Assembly: GCA_023411815.1 (NCBI GenBank)
Contig: JAEYOJ010000013.1
Span: 1 to 28,491 of the forward strand
Reading direction: 5' to 3'
Length of the DNA stretch: 28,491 nt
DNA from: Pseudomonadota bacterium
GTDB lineage: Bacteria > Desulfobacterota > Desulfovibrionia > Desulfovibrionales > Desulfovibrionaceae
The notes under the pieces were generated by a model. It saw nothing but the letters and a program-made list of their open reading frames with translations. It made no database searches and was not told the DNA's origin. Within the stretch, counting starts at the first letter, position 1. Each line of letters opens with the position of its first letter. This document shows, one piece after another, positions 1 to 7,376 of the stretch. Both the position numbers and the translations under genes were made by a program.

Positions 1-212
1 CGCCCTGACCTCGGCCATGCTCGACAGGCTCTTGCACCACTCCCACGTGATCCAGATCCGTGGCGAGAGCTACCGTCTCAAGGACAAGCGCAAGGCCGGA
101 GTCATCGGGCCAGAGCTTACGGCTCCAAGCATCGACGGGTAAGGCAGGTGGGTCAAATCCAAGATGCCGCGAAAGGGCAAAACTGGGTCAATTTTAGGCT
201 GCCGTTGACACA
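1..212 (+). mobile_element. IS21-family insertion sequence, right end only
   Basis: The last 46 codons of an IstB-type helper ATPase are followed by about 70 noncoding bases carrying two copies of the word GGGTCAAAT/GGGTCAATT (150-158 and 185-193), and the sequence reaches TTGACA at 205-210. Repeated subterminal sites of this kind and an end in CA are typical of IS21-family elements. The exact tip (210 or 212) cannot be fixed because the left end and any target duplication lie outside the window. The downstream gene, mrp, points towards the element and is not interrupted by it. Confidence 0.7.
2..142 (+). CDS. istB: IstB-like ATP-binding protein of an IS21-family element (C-terminal end, partial)
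   Basis: The reading frame is open from the first bases of the window and ends with TAA at 140-142. Its 46 residues contain the words AMLDRLLHHSHVIQI and GESYRLKDKRK, which match the conserved C-terminal region of IstB, the AAA+ ATPase that assists the IS21 transposase IstA. The P-loop part and istA must lie to the left, outside the window. The rest of the element follows the stop codon, with repeated GGGTCAA words. The family assignment is by recognition of the C-terminal pattern; function cannot be judged from this piece. Confidence 0.75.
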   Translation, partial: ALTSAMLDRLLHHSHVIQIRGESYRLKDKRKAGVIGPELTAPSIDG

Positions 213-249
213 TACCTGCTTGGCCAGACTTGAAGAACGCTCCATAACA

Positions 250-281
250 GGAAGGCCCTCCAGTTTTCTGAAGGGCCTTCC
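250..281 (-). terminator. Hairpin terminator downstream of mrp
   Basis: GGAAGGCCCT (250-259) pairs with AGGGCCTTCC (272-281). The stem continues inward through one G-T wobble and CAG/CTG to a four-base loop, giving about 14 pairs. It lies 84 bases past the mrp stop codon. The tail on the minus strand (TGTTATGG) is only weakly U-rich, so termination strength is uncertain. It also separates mrp from the IS21 remnant. Confidence 0.6.
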
Positions 282-364
282 ATTAAGAGCTCGCGGTATG
301 TGCTTGGGTATCTCGAACGAGAGTCGAGTCTGGCGTACAGATAGCTCCAATACAACTCCCAGCT

Positions 365-1252
365 TCAGACAGTCGCGGGCAGCATGTCGAGCATGGGCTG
401 GACAATCTCCCGCATGATCTTGGAAGTTTCGCTGTCCGGGTAGACCTTGACATAAGCGAAGCCTTCGTCGCCGGCTCGAGCCAGTTCCGGATCCACCGGA
501 ATGCTGCCGAGGAACGGCACACCCATGTCCATGGCCATCTGCTCGCCGGCGCCGGACTTGAATATCTCATGCCGCTTGCCGCAATCAGGGCAAACGAAAC
601 CGCTCATGTTTTCCACAACGCCCAGGATCTGATTGCCGGTGCGCTTACAGAAGGTAATGGACCGGCGCACATCGTCGATGGCCAGCATCTGCGGTGTAGT
701 GACGATGACTGACTTGGCCGACTTGCCCAACAGCTGCATGACCGTGAGCGGCTCGTCGCCAGTGCCCGGAGGGCAGTCCACGACGAGGAAGTCCAGTTCA
801 CCCCAGGCAACGTTCTGCAGGAATTGGCGGATGAGGCCCATTTTTACCGGGCCGCGCCAGATGACCGCCTCATTCTGGTCAGGCAGAAGGAAGCCAAGTG
901 ACATGACCCAGAGGTTCTTGCTCCAGGGAATGGGCTCGATATAGTCCTTCTCGATATGGGCTTGCTGGCCGGAAAGGCTCAAGAGCCGGGGAACGCTGGG
1001 ACCATGAACGTCCACATCCAGCAGGCCGACTTTCTTGCCGGACAGAGCCAAAGCGAGGGCGATGTTCACGGCAACCGTGGATTTGCCCACGCCGCCCTTG
1101 CCGGACATGACCACGATCTTGTTCTTGATCCGGCTGAGATTGTCGGCCAGCTTAAGGTCTTCGGGGCTTGGCACCTTCTCCCCGCAGTCCTTGCCCTCTT
1201 TCTGCGAGGAACATTTCCCGTTCTTGCCGCAGCTTTTGCAAGCGTTACTCAT
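365..1252 (-). CDS. mrp: Mrp/NBP35-family ATP-binding iron-sulfur carrier protein
   Basis: A 295-residue P-loop ATPase of the Mrp/ApbC/NBP35 family, cytoplasmic proteins thought to carry or deliver Fe-S clusters to target enzymes. Visible features: an N-terminal cysteine cluster (C5, C8, C14, C23) as in NBP35-type proteins, the deviant Walker A motif GKGGVGKS at residues 51-58, the DVDVHGPS switch region, VVDCPPGTGDE, and a CPDC motif followed by HEIF in the C-terminal third that bridges the cluster between subunits. I chose the ATG at 1252 because AGGAGG lies about six bases upstream; a longer frame begins at 1300 but lacks such a site. It is transcribed alone and ends before a hairpin at 250-281. 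The client proteins are not shown by the sequence. Confidence 0.93.
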   Translation of the reverse strand: MSNACKSCGKNGKCSSQKEGKDCGEKVPSPEDLKLADNLSRIKNKIVVMSGKGGVGKSTVAVNIALALALSGKKVGLLDVDVHGPSVPRLLSLSGQQAHIEKDYIEPIPWSKNLWVMSLGFLLPDQNEAVIWRGPVKMGLIRQFLQNVAWGELDFLVVDCPPGTGDEPLTVMQLLGKSAKSVIVTTPQMLAIDDVRRSITFCKRTGNQILGVVENMSGFVCPDCGKRHEIFKSGAGEQMAMDMGVPFLGSIPVDPELARAGDEGFAYVKVYPDSETSKIMREIVQPMLDMLPATV

Positions 1253-1266
1253 ACATATCCTCCTGT

Positions 1267-1626
1267 TCATGCATGCGCACGGAAGTATCCGCAGCGACAT
1301 GGAATAATCAGCATCCCGAGATGGTCAAGAAAGACATGGCTAGTGTTCGGCCGGGGCACTCTACCCGAATGAGCCATGATGGCAAGCACCGCCGGGAACC
1401 TCCATTTTTCTGGAGATGAGATATAAACATTGATCCCAGACAAATGAGCCCGATGGAGAAGTACGCCCGCAGCAGAAATCCATCCGAGACCAAAATATGA
1501 TATTCCCACAGCGTCGGTTCTTTCTTTCCCAAGACGTTTCGCTAAAATATCACGCAAGCTTTGTGTGTCAGATTCAACCTTCAAGCACTTTTTTGCCAAG
1601 GCATGTATCCATGTATGATCTATCAT
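1267..1626 (-). CDS. Hypothetical protein, possibly not a real gene
   Basis: An open frame of 119 codons ends 14 bases upstream of the mrp start, on the same strand. I do not recognise it. Its composition is protein-like, with a glycine- and alanine-rich stretch (GLGWISAAGVLLHRAHLSG) followed by a hydrophobic strand, which vaguely recalls a Rossmann-type nucleotide-binding turn; this is not enough to assign a family. There is no good ribosome-binding site before the ATG and the region is more AT-rich than its neighbours. If real, it could be co-transcribed with mrp. It may equally be a decayed gene or a chance frame in the leader region of mrp. Confidence 0.3.
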   Translation of the reverse strand: MIDHTWIHALAKKCLKVESDTQSLRDILAKRLGKERTDAVGISYFGLGWISAAGVLLHRAHLSGINVYISSPEKWRFPAVLAIMAHSGRVPRPNTSHVFLDHLGMLIIPCRCGYFRAHA

Positions 1627-1735
1627 CTTTAGGAAGCTATCTCAGTCTGTAAATCTGCCATACAACATTGTCTTGGCGCAAAGCCACCTTATCTTGAACC
1701 TCGAAGCAAGCCGATTTCCGCGAATTGAGTCACAT

Positions 1736-1764
1736 TGACACACCATCATATTCTAAGTGTGTCA
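1736..1764. promoter_or_regulatory. Inverted repeat upstream of the interrupted chemoreceptor gene
   Basis: TGACACAC (1736-1743) is mirrored by GTGTGTCA (1757-1764) with a 13-base spacer, inside the AT-rich gap of about 240 bases between the ORF ending near 1626 and the chemoreceptor start at 1870. A TTGACA word overlaps the left arm, but no good -10 box follows at the usual distance. It could be a regulator-binding site; no tail of T residues suggests termination. The rest of the 1627-1869 gap shows nothing else I can support. Confidence 0.35.
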
Positions 1765-1869
1765 CTATTTACCTGTATTAAACTTATCTTTTTGGTATCA
1801 TGGCTGCATACCATATAATCAAACCAATTTCCAACTTGTCATGTGGAACTTTCTCTAGGCGAGGGTGAT

Positions 1870-2748
1870 ATGAAGATCAGATTCGCGGCAATGTTTGCGC
1901 TTATCATCATCTTATCGGCATTACTTGCTTTCCGTTCTCTTGAACAAATTCCAAATCTCATGCTGAGCCTTTTCATTACTGGAGTGGCTTCGTGTTGTGC
2001 TGTCTGTGCATTCCGCCAATTTGTCCACCCATTGCAAATGATCATCGCGTATGCTCGCCAAATTGCAGACGGAAATCTCACTGGCTCCATTGAAGGCAAA
2101 TACCTCCTCGAGTTGAATGAGCTTGCTGCAGCTCTACAAAAAATGGCCAATACTCTCGGCAGCAAACTCGCCTTCATGACGAGCATGCTCGATAACATCC
2201 CTACGCCTATGGCTTTCATCGATCCGAAAGGCAAAATCACCTGGTTGAACAAGCCGATGGTTGATCTGATAGACGCCGGAGGCTCACCCGAAAGCCACTA
2301 TGGTGAGGATTTCTCGGTCTTCTTCTATGGCGACCGCCGGGAAACGGTAACGGAAAAGGCCATCCGCACGCGAGAGCGCCATAGCCTCAAGGGTGAGGTG
2401 ACCTCCCGCAAAGGAACCAAGAAATGGATCTCCGTGGCCTCCTTAACGATATTCGATCCAAATGGCGTACTAATCGGCGGCTTCACTTCGATCTTCGATT
2501 TCACGCGCGTAGTTGAAAAGGAACAAGGCATGGCCAAGGTCAACCACCAAATATTGGAGGCTGTGCGCACCTTCGAAGCGATCTCGAAAGAGCTTTCAAA
2601 GACCGGCGTCAGCCTTGGCGAAGACATAGCGGGCGTAAACAAAGGCATGAACGAGCAGAAAGACCGCGTTAACGAGACAGTCACGGCCATGGAACAGATG
2701 ATCGCCACGGTTCTGGAGGTAGCCAGGAACGCCTCCGAGGCGGCAGGA
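1870..2748 (+). pseudogene. Methyl-accepting chemotaxis protein, 3' part lost at an IS3 insertion
   Basis: The N-terminal 293 residues of a chemoreceptor remain. Two membrane helices (about residues 4-21 and 28-47) are separated by only a few residues, so there is no periplasmic sensor. A HAMP-like linker (about 48-100), a PAS domain (about 103-220; NIPTPMAFIDPKGKITW) and the start of the methyl-accepting signalling helix (ETVTAMEQMIATVLEVARNA) follow; the same helix words occur in the intact receptor at 4932-7370. The frame then runs into the IS element and would add unrelated residues up to 2994. The conserved hairpin tip that contacts CheA/CheW is absent, so chemotaxis signalling should be lost. 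The ATG at 1870 was chosen over a GTG at 1843 because GAGGGTGAT precedes it. The missing 3' half is not found beyond the element. Confidence 0.85.
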
Positions 2749-2760
2749 AGAGGTGGTCCC
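2749..2760. repeat. Left terminal inverted repeat of IS3 copy 1
   Basis: AGAGGTGGTCCC matches the complement of 4032-4043 base for base, and matches the start of the second copy at 28370-28381. Confidence 0.8.
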
Positions 2761-2812
2761 CAAAATTTGGACAGGTGTGTAAGGTGGAGCCGACGAACGA
2801 GGGGGAACACCT

Positions 2813-3097
2813 TTGAAGAGCAAGCGGACACGTTATTCGGCAGAATTCAAGGCCAAGGTTGCCAAAGAGGCCATCAAGGGGGAGGAGACGCTCGCCCAGC
2901 TGGCTTCACGCTTTGGCGTGCATCCGAATCAGGTGGCGCAATGGAAAAAGCAGGCCCTTACGGGGCTGACGGATATCTTCGCCGGAAAGCCTGAGAAGGT
3001 AAGCCACTCTCGGGAGGCCGAGATCAAGGAACTGCACGCCAAGATCGGTCAACTCACGGTCGAGCGCGATTTTTTAGTCAAGGTCTCCGGGCGCTGA
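2813..3097 (+). CDS. IS3-family transposase OrfA (helix-turn-helix subunit)
   Basis: A 94-residue protein that starts with TTG at 2813, preceded by GAGGGGGAA. It begins KSKRTRYSAEFKAKVAKEA and contains the helix-turn-helix typical of IS3 OrfA (LAQLASRFGVHPNQVAQWKK), which binds the element ends, followed by a predicted leucine-containing coiled coil (EIKELHAKIGQLTVERDFL) used for dimerisation. It ends at TGA 3095-3097, just past a slippery TTTTTTA at 3070-3076 that allows a share of ribosomes to enter the orfB frame. OrfA alone usually moderates transposition in this family. Confidence 0.93.
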   Translation: MKSKRTRYSAEFKAKVAKEAIKGEETLAQLASRFGVHPNQVAQWKKQALTGLTDIFAGKPEKVSHSREAEIKELHAKIGQLTVERDFLVKVSGR

Positions 3098-3110
3098 GCC
3101 CGGCCCGGAG
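3070..3110 (+). promoter_or_regulatory. Programmed -1 ribosomal frameshift signal between orfA and orfB
   Basis: The heptamer T TTT TTA at 3070-3076 is in the correct zero frame of orfA (codons GAT TTT TTA). Eight bases later CTCCGGGC (3085-3092) can pair with GCCCGGAG (3103-3110), an eight-pair stem with a ten-base loop that contains the orfA stop codon. Slippage by -1 continues through AGT CAA GGT into the orfB frame without a stop, passing through the ATG at 3118. This is the layout that produces the OrfAB fusion transposase in IS3 elements. Confidence 0.8.
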
Positions 3111-3117
3111 AAGACAG

Positions 3118-3981
3118 ATGGTCGAAGCGACCCATCCAAGGCTCAGTATCGTGAGGCAGTGCAGGCTGCTTGGGATCAACCGGTCTGCGTTCTACTACAG
3201 GCCCAGGGGAGAGAGCCCCTTAAATCTGGAGCTTATGCGCCTGATCGACGAGCAGTTTCTGGAGACGCCCTGGTACGGACGCCGCCAGATGGCCCGCCAT
3301 CTGCGCAGGCTTGGCTTTGATATCTCGGACAAGCGCGTGCGCAGGCTCATGCGGCGCATGGGGCTATACCCGATCTACCAGAAGCCGCGCACGAGCCTGC
3401 CGCATCCGGAGCACAGGGTCTACCCGTACCTTTTGCGCGGGCTTGAGATCAATCGGCCCAATCAGGTCTGGTGTTCCGATATCAGCTACATCCCCATGCG
3501 TAAGGGTTTTTTGTACTTGGTGGCGATCATGGACTGGCACAGCCGCAAGGTCTTGTCCTGGAGGCTGTCGAACACCATGGAGGCGGACTTCTGCGTGGCG
3601 GCCCTTGAGCAGGCGCTTATGCGCTATGGCGCACCTGAGATCTTCAACACCGACCAGGGCAGCCAGTTCACGAGCCTTGAGTTCACAAGTGCCCTCAAGA
3701 CTGCCGGCGTGAGGATCTCCATGGACGGCAAGGGAAGGTGGGTGGACAACGTCATGGCCGAGCGCCTGTGGCGTTCGCTCAAATACGAGTGCGTGTACCT
3801 GCACGCCTTCGAGACAGGCAGCGAGGTCCGCCGGGGCATTGGGAAGTGGCTTGGCTACTACAACTCCGGCCGCCCCCATTCCAGCCTGGACGGCAGGACT
3901 CCCGACGAAGTATATGCGCAGGCGGCAATGCCTGGACCGGGAAATGCTCAGGGCATGACACCGTCCCGCCGGGCGGCGTGA
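3118..3981 (+). CDS. IS3-family transposase OrfB (DDE integrase domain; made as OrfAB by frameshift)
   Basis: A 287-residue DDE recombinase. The first part (QCRLLGINRSAFYYRP and a following HTH_21-like region, GRRQMARHLRRLGF) is followed by the retroviral-integrase core with the catalytic aspartates in VWCSDISYIP and FNTDQGSQF and the glutamate in MAERLWRSLKYE; the end has the typical YNSGRPHSSLDGRTPDEVY. The annotated ATG lies in frame with the -1 product of orfA, so the active form is probably the OrfAB fusion. The frame is intact and all three catalytic residues are present, so the element is potentially active. Confidence 0.95.
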   Translation: MVEATHPRLSIVRQCRLLGINRSAFYYRPRGESPLNLELMRLIDEQFLETPWYGRRQMARHLRRLGFDISDKRVRRLMRRMGLYPIYQKPRTSLPHPEHRVYPYLLRGLEINRPNQVWCSDISYIPMRKGFLYLVAIMDWHSRKVLSWRLSNTMEADFCVAALEQALMRYGAPEIFNTDQGSQFTSLEFTSALKTAGVRISMDGKGRWVDNVMAERLWRSLKYECVYLHAFETGSEVRRGIGKWLGYYNSGRPHSSLDGRTPDEVYAQAAMPGPGNAQGMTPSRRAA

Positions 3982-4031
3982 ACAGTAACCCGGCTACACC
4001 TTATTTCCGCCGCCGACCTGTCCTGACAACC

Positions 4032-4043
4032 GGGACCACCTCT
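4032..4043. repeat. Right terminal inverted repeat of IS3 copy 1
   Basis: GGGACCACCTCT is the exact complement of the left repeat at 2749-2760. The 200 bases that follow, up to the gene at 4248, do not encode the missing chemoreceptor half and carry nothing I can assign. Confidence 0.8.
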
Positions 4044-4247
4044 TTTGGCTGCGGCCTGAACCGTCCTGTTCGGGTTCGGTCGATCAGGAATAGCCTGACA
4101 GCCCCACGCCTATGACAAGCTCGAAAGAACTATAACACTGCCTCTTCGTCTCAAGTTGAGTTGCTATAAGGGTTCAAATCCAATATGGTATAACCTGGAG
4201 CCTTATGGGAGGGATAGTCGTAAAATAAATGATATAGGAGACATGCC

Positions 4248-4745
4248 ATGGCGGAAGCATCTCGTGAGAAAGTACATTCCATTCAGGATTTCGCGCGGTC
4301 TGAAAAGGCAAGCCACGACCATATGGAGGAGCTTAGGCGCAAAAGCGAAAAGGATATGGGCAAGGTAGCTATATTTATCTCTATTCTTTCCGTACTGTTG
4401 CTCGTTCTTTTCTTTTTTGGTCTTAACCAGAACATCACCGGCCTGAATCAGGAAGTTCAAAACCTTGGTGCATTGCGTCAAGAGGTTGGTACTCTTTCTT
4501 CTCAGCTCGGCGAGGTTCGACAGACCGTCGGGAATGTCCAGGAGAATGTCGGATCGATGGATGGCAGGCTGGTTGAGTTGGAAAAGCTGCCAGCTCAGAC
4601 CAGAAACATGATCCTGATGAATGATCTGACCGCCATGAACCAGCGTCTTGAGCACATCGGCTCGCAATTGAGCGGACAACAAGCCGCGAGACTGCAGGAA
4701 GCTCAGCAGCTCTTGCAGCAACTGCAAACCGAATTGGCTCGATAG
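4248..4745 (+). CDS. Small membrane-anchored coiled-coil protein of unknown function
   Basis: A 165-residue protein with a charged N-terminal segment of about 38 residues, one membrane helix (about 40-59, AIFISILSVLLLVLFFFGL), and a long C-terminal region rich in glutamine and leucine with heptad spacing (GLNQEVQNLGALRQEVGTL and later LQEAQQLLQQLQTELAR) that should form a coiled coil outside the membrane. TAGGAGA lies seven bases before the ATG. I do not recognise the family. It converges on the chemoreceptor at 4932-7370 and shares its terminator; a link to chemotaxis is not shown. The coding pattern is clear and the frame is intact. Confidence 0.8.
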   Translation: MAEASREKVHSIQDFARSEKASHDHMEELRRKSEKDMGKVAIFISILSVLLLVLFFFGLNQNITGLNQEVQNLGALRQEVGTLSSQLGEVRQTVGNVQENVGSMDGRLVELEKLPAQTRNMILMNDLTAMNQRLEHIGSQLSGQQAARLQEAQQLLQQLQTELAR

Positions 4746-4838
4746 AAGCCGTCTTAGGGCATCTGTGCGAAGTCCTATCCGCCCGTAAATACGAGGCCTT
4801 TTGCTTCGCATGGCTCAGGATGACTATGTAATATATGG

Positions 4839-4883
4839 AAACGCTGACAGTCTGGAAGGCGTTCCCCCAGACTGCCAGCGTTT
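4839..4883. terminator. Bidirectional terminator between two convergent genes
   Basis: A 17-base arm starting AAACGCTGACAG (4839-4855) pairs with 4867-4883 with a single mismatch and an 11-base loop. TTTCTTCATT follows on the plus strand; the minus-strand tail is less U-rich. It serves the coiled-coil gene (ends 4745) and probably the chemoreceptor (ends 4932). Confidence 0.85.
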
Positions 4884-4931
4884 TCTTCATTGAATTTAAT
4901 CCACGGTTATCTCTGTGCTGTCTTGACCATC

Positions 4932-7370
4932 CTAATCCTGTCCGGTCACTTCCACATCGGATAAATCGCGCAGCCGATCGGCTAGGGCGACAAGTTCCGA
5001 AATTGCCTGCACGGATTCGCTCATGCCCTGAGCCGTGTCGCCGGCAATGCGGTTGACCTCGACGATAGCCTGACCGATCTGCTCGCTTGAGGAAGATTGC
5101 TCCTCAGCCGCCGTGGCGATGGAGCGCACCTGGTCAGTGGTGGTGTTCACGAGCTTGACGATCTCCTGCAGAGCCGTGCCCGAGTTGTTGGCCAAGACCA
5201 CTGCGGATTCAACTGCGGATACGGCGCGGTCCATTTCCTTGATGTTGCTCTCGGTGCCTTTCTGGATCGCCGAGATGGCTTCTCCGACTTCCTTGGTGGC
5301 GGTCATGGTCTTTTCGGCGAGTTTGCGAACCTCGTCCGCCACCACGGCAAAACCGCGTCCGGCGTCACCTGCACGCGCAGCCTCGATAGCCGCGTTGAGG
5401 GCCAGCAGATTGGTTTGATCGGCGATGTCATTGATGACACTCATGATGCGACCGATGGATTCGGCTTGGCCGCCCAATTCACCAAGAGTAGCCTTCATGC
5501 CCATGGACCGATCACGAACCTGGGAGATTGCCTCGACAGCCTTAGAGACGACTTCCGCGCCTTCCAAGGCTTTCTGGCGGGTCGCATCCGCTTGCTTCGA
5601 GGCATCGGCGGCATTGCGCGCTACCTCAAGCACCGTGGCGTTCATTTGCTCCATGGCCGTGGCTGTTTCAGTAGCCCTGTCGCGTTGTTTCGTGGCACCT
5701 TCGTTTACGCTCTCCAGACGCGACATTATCTGATCCGAGGCCGCGGCAATTTGAGAAGCAGCATCGCGCGTTTCGTTATTGACCTTCTTGATCAGGCTCA
5801 GATTCTTATGGATCTCACGTTCCTTAAGCACAAGTTCCGTTACATTGCGGGCCACTTCGACATAACCGACCTTCTTGCCATCACAATCGCGCAGGATATC
5901 GCCAGCCGGTTGAATATACATGATCTTGCCGTCGCGACTGAGATCAATGATACCGCTCTTGAACTCTCCCTGGCTTTTTTTGGCCATCACGATAGGACAA
6001 TCATCTGTTTTGCAGACGGAAGTCTGGAAAAAGTCGTGGCAAAACTTGCCCTTGAGTTCCTTTTCGGTCTTGCCCAGAAAAGTCTGAGTAGCGGTATTTG
6101 CTTGCAATATCTGGAAGTTGTCGTTCACTGAGAAAATCGGGTCAGGCACGGCGTTGATCATGTTCACATAGCCTTGGACATCACACATAATAGTGTCGAT
6201 TTTGCCCATGAGCCGATTGAACCAAGTGGCCAACTCGCCAATCTCATCCCGCTGGGAGTCGTCCAGCCGATCCTTGAGATTCGCACGATCTTCGGCGATG
6301 TCCTTGATCCTGGAGATCATGCCTCTCGTCGGAGTGACAACATAGCGCGCGACAAACAGCCCACCGATAAGCGTCGGCACTATGAGCAGCGCGGCCATTA
6401 CTCCCACGAAAATCAGCTGAATTTTCCTGATAATCCCGGCTTGGCGGGTCGTGTCCATGGCGTAGATGATGACACCGGTCTGCTTGCCCGCATAGTCTTT
6501 GATGGGGAAGGCCGCGAGCAGTGTGTTGCCGTGCTCCACCGTGGACAAGCCCTGCCTGGCGCGATCCAGCAAATTCAGATTCACCAGATTTTCCACTTCG
6601 CCAGTAGGTGAGCCGGACAGGAGCACATATTTGGAGCCCACACGTGGATACTTGTTTTCATCGCTCAGGCCTGTTGCGATTTCGAGGCCCTCGGCATTCA
6701 TATACACTATAAGACTCTGGCCCTTGCCTTTGGAGGCGCGCTCCATTATCGGATCGAATGGAAAGAGTATTTCCACTGAACCAAGCTGTCGGCCCTGAGC
6801 ATTAAACACAGGGAGGACTCCGCGAACTTCGAAGCCGCCTCTGCCCAATTCAATGCCCTTGAGTGCTTGGCCAGTGCGATTCACGTCGATGACGGTCTGA
6901 CGGAAACCGGAGATGTCATCGGAGATGTCCAGCCATTGCCCTTTCCGCTGCACATTTTGCTTCCACCATGCACGCAGCAAGCTGCGTCCATTGGGCAAAT
7001 GGAAGTGCAGTTTGAGGTCGCTGCCCATTGCCGATTTATAGCCTGCAAGAGTTGGCATGAGGACGCGCCGAAGCATCTCGCGGGCTTGCTGGGACTGGGG
7101 ACTGCTTTCGTCATTGATATTACCCGAAAAGGCAACATCGTAGGCTTGTGCCACTTCGGGAAGCCTGCTGAAGAGCGAAGCGAGCCCCAAGGCTTCTAGA
7201 GCAGCCTGCTCTATGCCCTGTTCCACTTCGTGAGCCTTGTTGTCCACCATCAAGGTCAAAGTGCTATCCTTGAGTTCCTCCAGGCCGCTATCGGTAACGA
7301 AGTAGCTTATTGTGCCAAGAATAATGACTGCCACAATGAGCGGAATAGAGATCTTGTAGCGCAGGCTCAC
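4932..7370 (-). CDS. Methyl-accepting chemotaxis protein with periplasmic Cache-like sensor, HAMP and PAS
   Basis: A full-length receptor of 812 residues. In order: membrane helix (about 8-24); a large periplasmic region (25-320) with a Cache-like pattern (LKLHFHLPNGRSLLRAW); second helix (about 325-348); HAMP linker; PAS domain (about 408-525, MINAVPDPIFSVNDNF); and a signalling domain with the conserved hairpin tip (INDIADQTNLLALNAAIEAA, then AGRGFAVVADEVRKLAEKT) that binds CheA and CheW. The PAS domain holds three cysteines in FCHDFFQTSVCKTDDCP. There is no C-terminal pentapeptide for tethering CheR. I chose GTG at 7370, seven bases after AAGGAGG; the TTG at 7376 is too close to that site. 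The ligand is unknown. A promoter candidate lies at 7410-7438. Confidence 0.93.
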   Translation of the reverse strand: MSLRYKISIPLIVAVIILGTISYFVTDSGLEELKDSTLTLMVDNKAHEVEQGIEQAALEALGLASLFSRLPEVAQAYDVAFSGNINDESSPQSQQAREMLRRVLMPTLAGYKSAMGSDLKLHFHLPNGRSLLRAWWKQNVQRKGQWLDISDDISGFRQTVIDVNRTGQALKGIELGRGGFEVRGVLPVFNAQGRQLGSVEILFPFDPIMERASKGKGQSLIVYMNAEGLEIATGLSDENKYPRVGSKYVLLSGSPTGEVENLVNLNLLDRARQGLSTVEHGNTLLAAFPIKDYAGKQTGVIIYAMDTTRQAGIIRKIQLIFVGVMAALLIVPTLIGGLFVARYVVTPTRGMISRIKDIAEDRANLKDRLDDSQRDEIGELATWFNRLMGKIDTIMCDVQGYVNMINAVPDPIFSVNDNFQILQANTATQTFLGKTEKELKGKFCHDFFQTSVCKTDDCPIVMAKKSQGEFKSGIIDLSRDGKIMYIQPAGDILRDCDGKKVGYVEVARNVTELVLKEREIHKNLSLIKKVNNETRDAASQIAAASDQIMSRLESVNEGATKQRDRATETATAMEQMNATVLEVARNAADASKQADATRQKALEGAEVVSKAVEAISQVRDRSMGMKATLGELGGQAESIGRIMSVINDIADQTNLLALNAAIEAARAGDAGRGFAVVADEVRKLAEKTMTATKEVGEAISAIQKGTESNIKEMDRAVSAVESAVVLANNSGTALQEIVKLVNTTTDQVRSIATAAEEQSSSSEQIGQAIVEVNRIAGDTAQGMSESVQAISELVALADRLRDLSDVEVTGQD

Positions 7371-7376
7371 GCGCAA

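Larger units (their letters stand above)
2749..4043 (+). mobile_element. Complete IS3-family insertion sequence, copy 1
   Basis: The element is bounded by the inverted repeat AGAGGTGGTCCC at 2749-2760 and its complement at 4032-4043, with further partial matches inside (GGACAGGT near both ends). It encodes orfA (helix-turn-helix) and orfB (DDE integrase) in the arrangement usual for IS3, joined by a -1 frameshift signal. No direct target duplication is visible: the flanks read ...CGGCAGGA on the left and TTTGGCTG on the right. The same left end occurs again at 28370 in the same orientation and is identical over all 122 bases visible. The tips could be 2754-4038 (TG...CA) if the outer bases belong to the target. 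Confidence 0.9.

Noticed and set aside
4161..4190. A tRNA T-arm-like word (GGTTCAAATCC) after the IS3 element
   Set aside because: The surrounding bases do not form the five-pair T stem, and no D arm, anticodon arm or acceptor stem can be drawn, so it is not a tRNA or a convincing tRNA fragment.
5097..6131. A 344-codon open frame opposite the chemoreceptor
   Set aside because: It is the complement of a chemoreceptor signalling domain with a strong family match; the antisense translation resembles no known protein and lacks a start signal.
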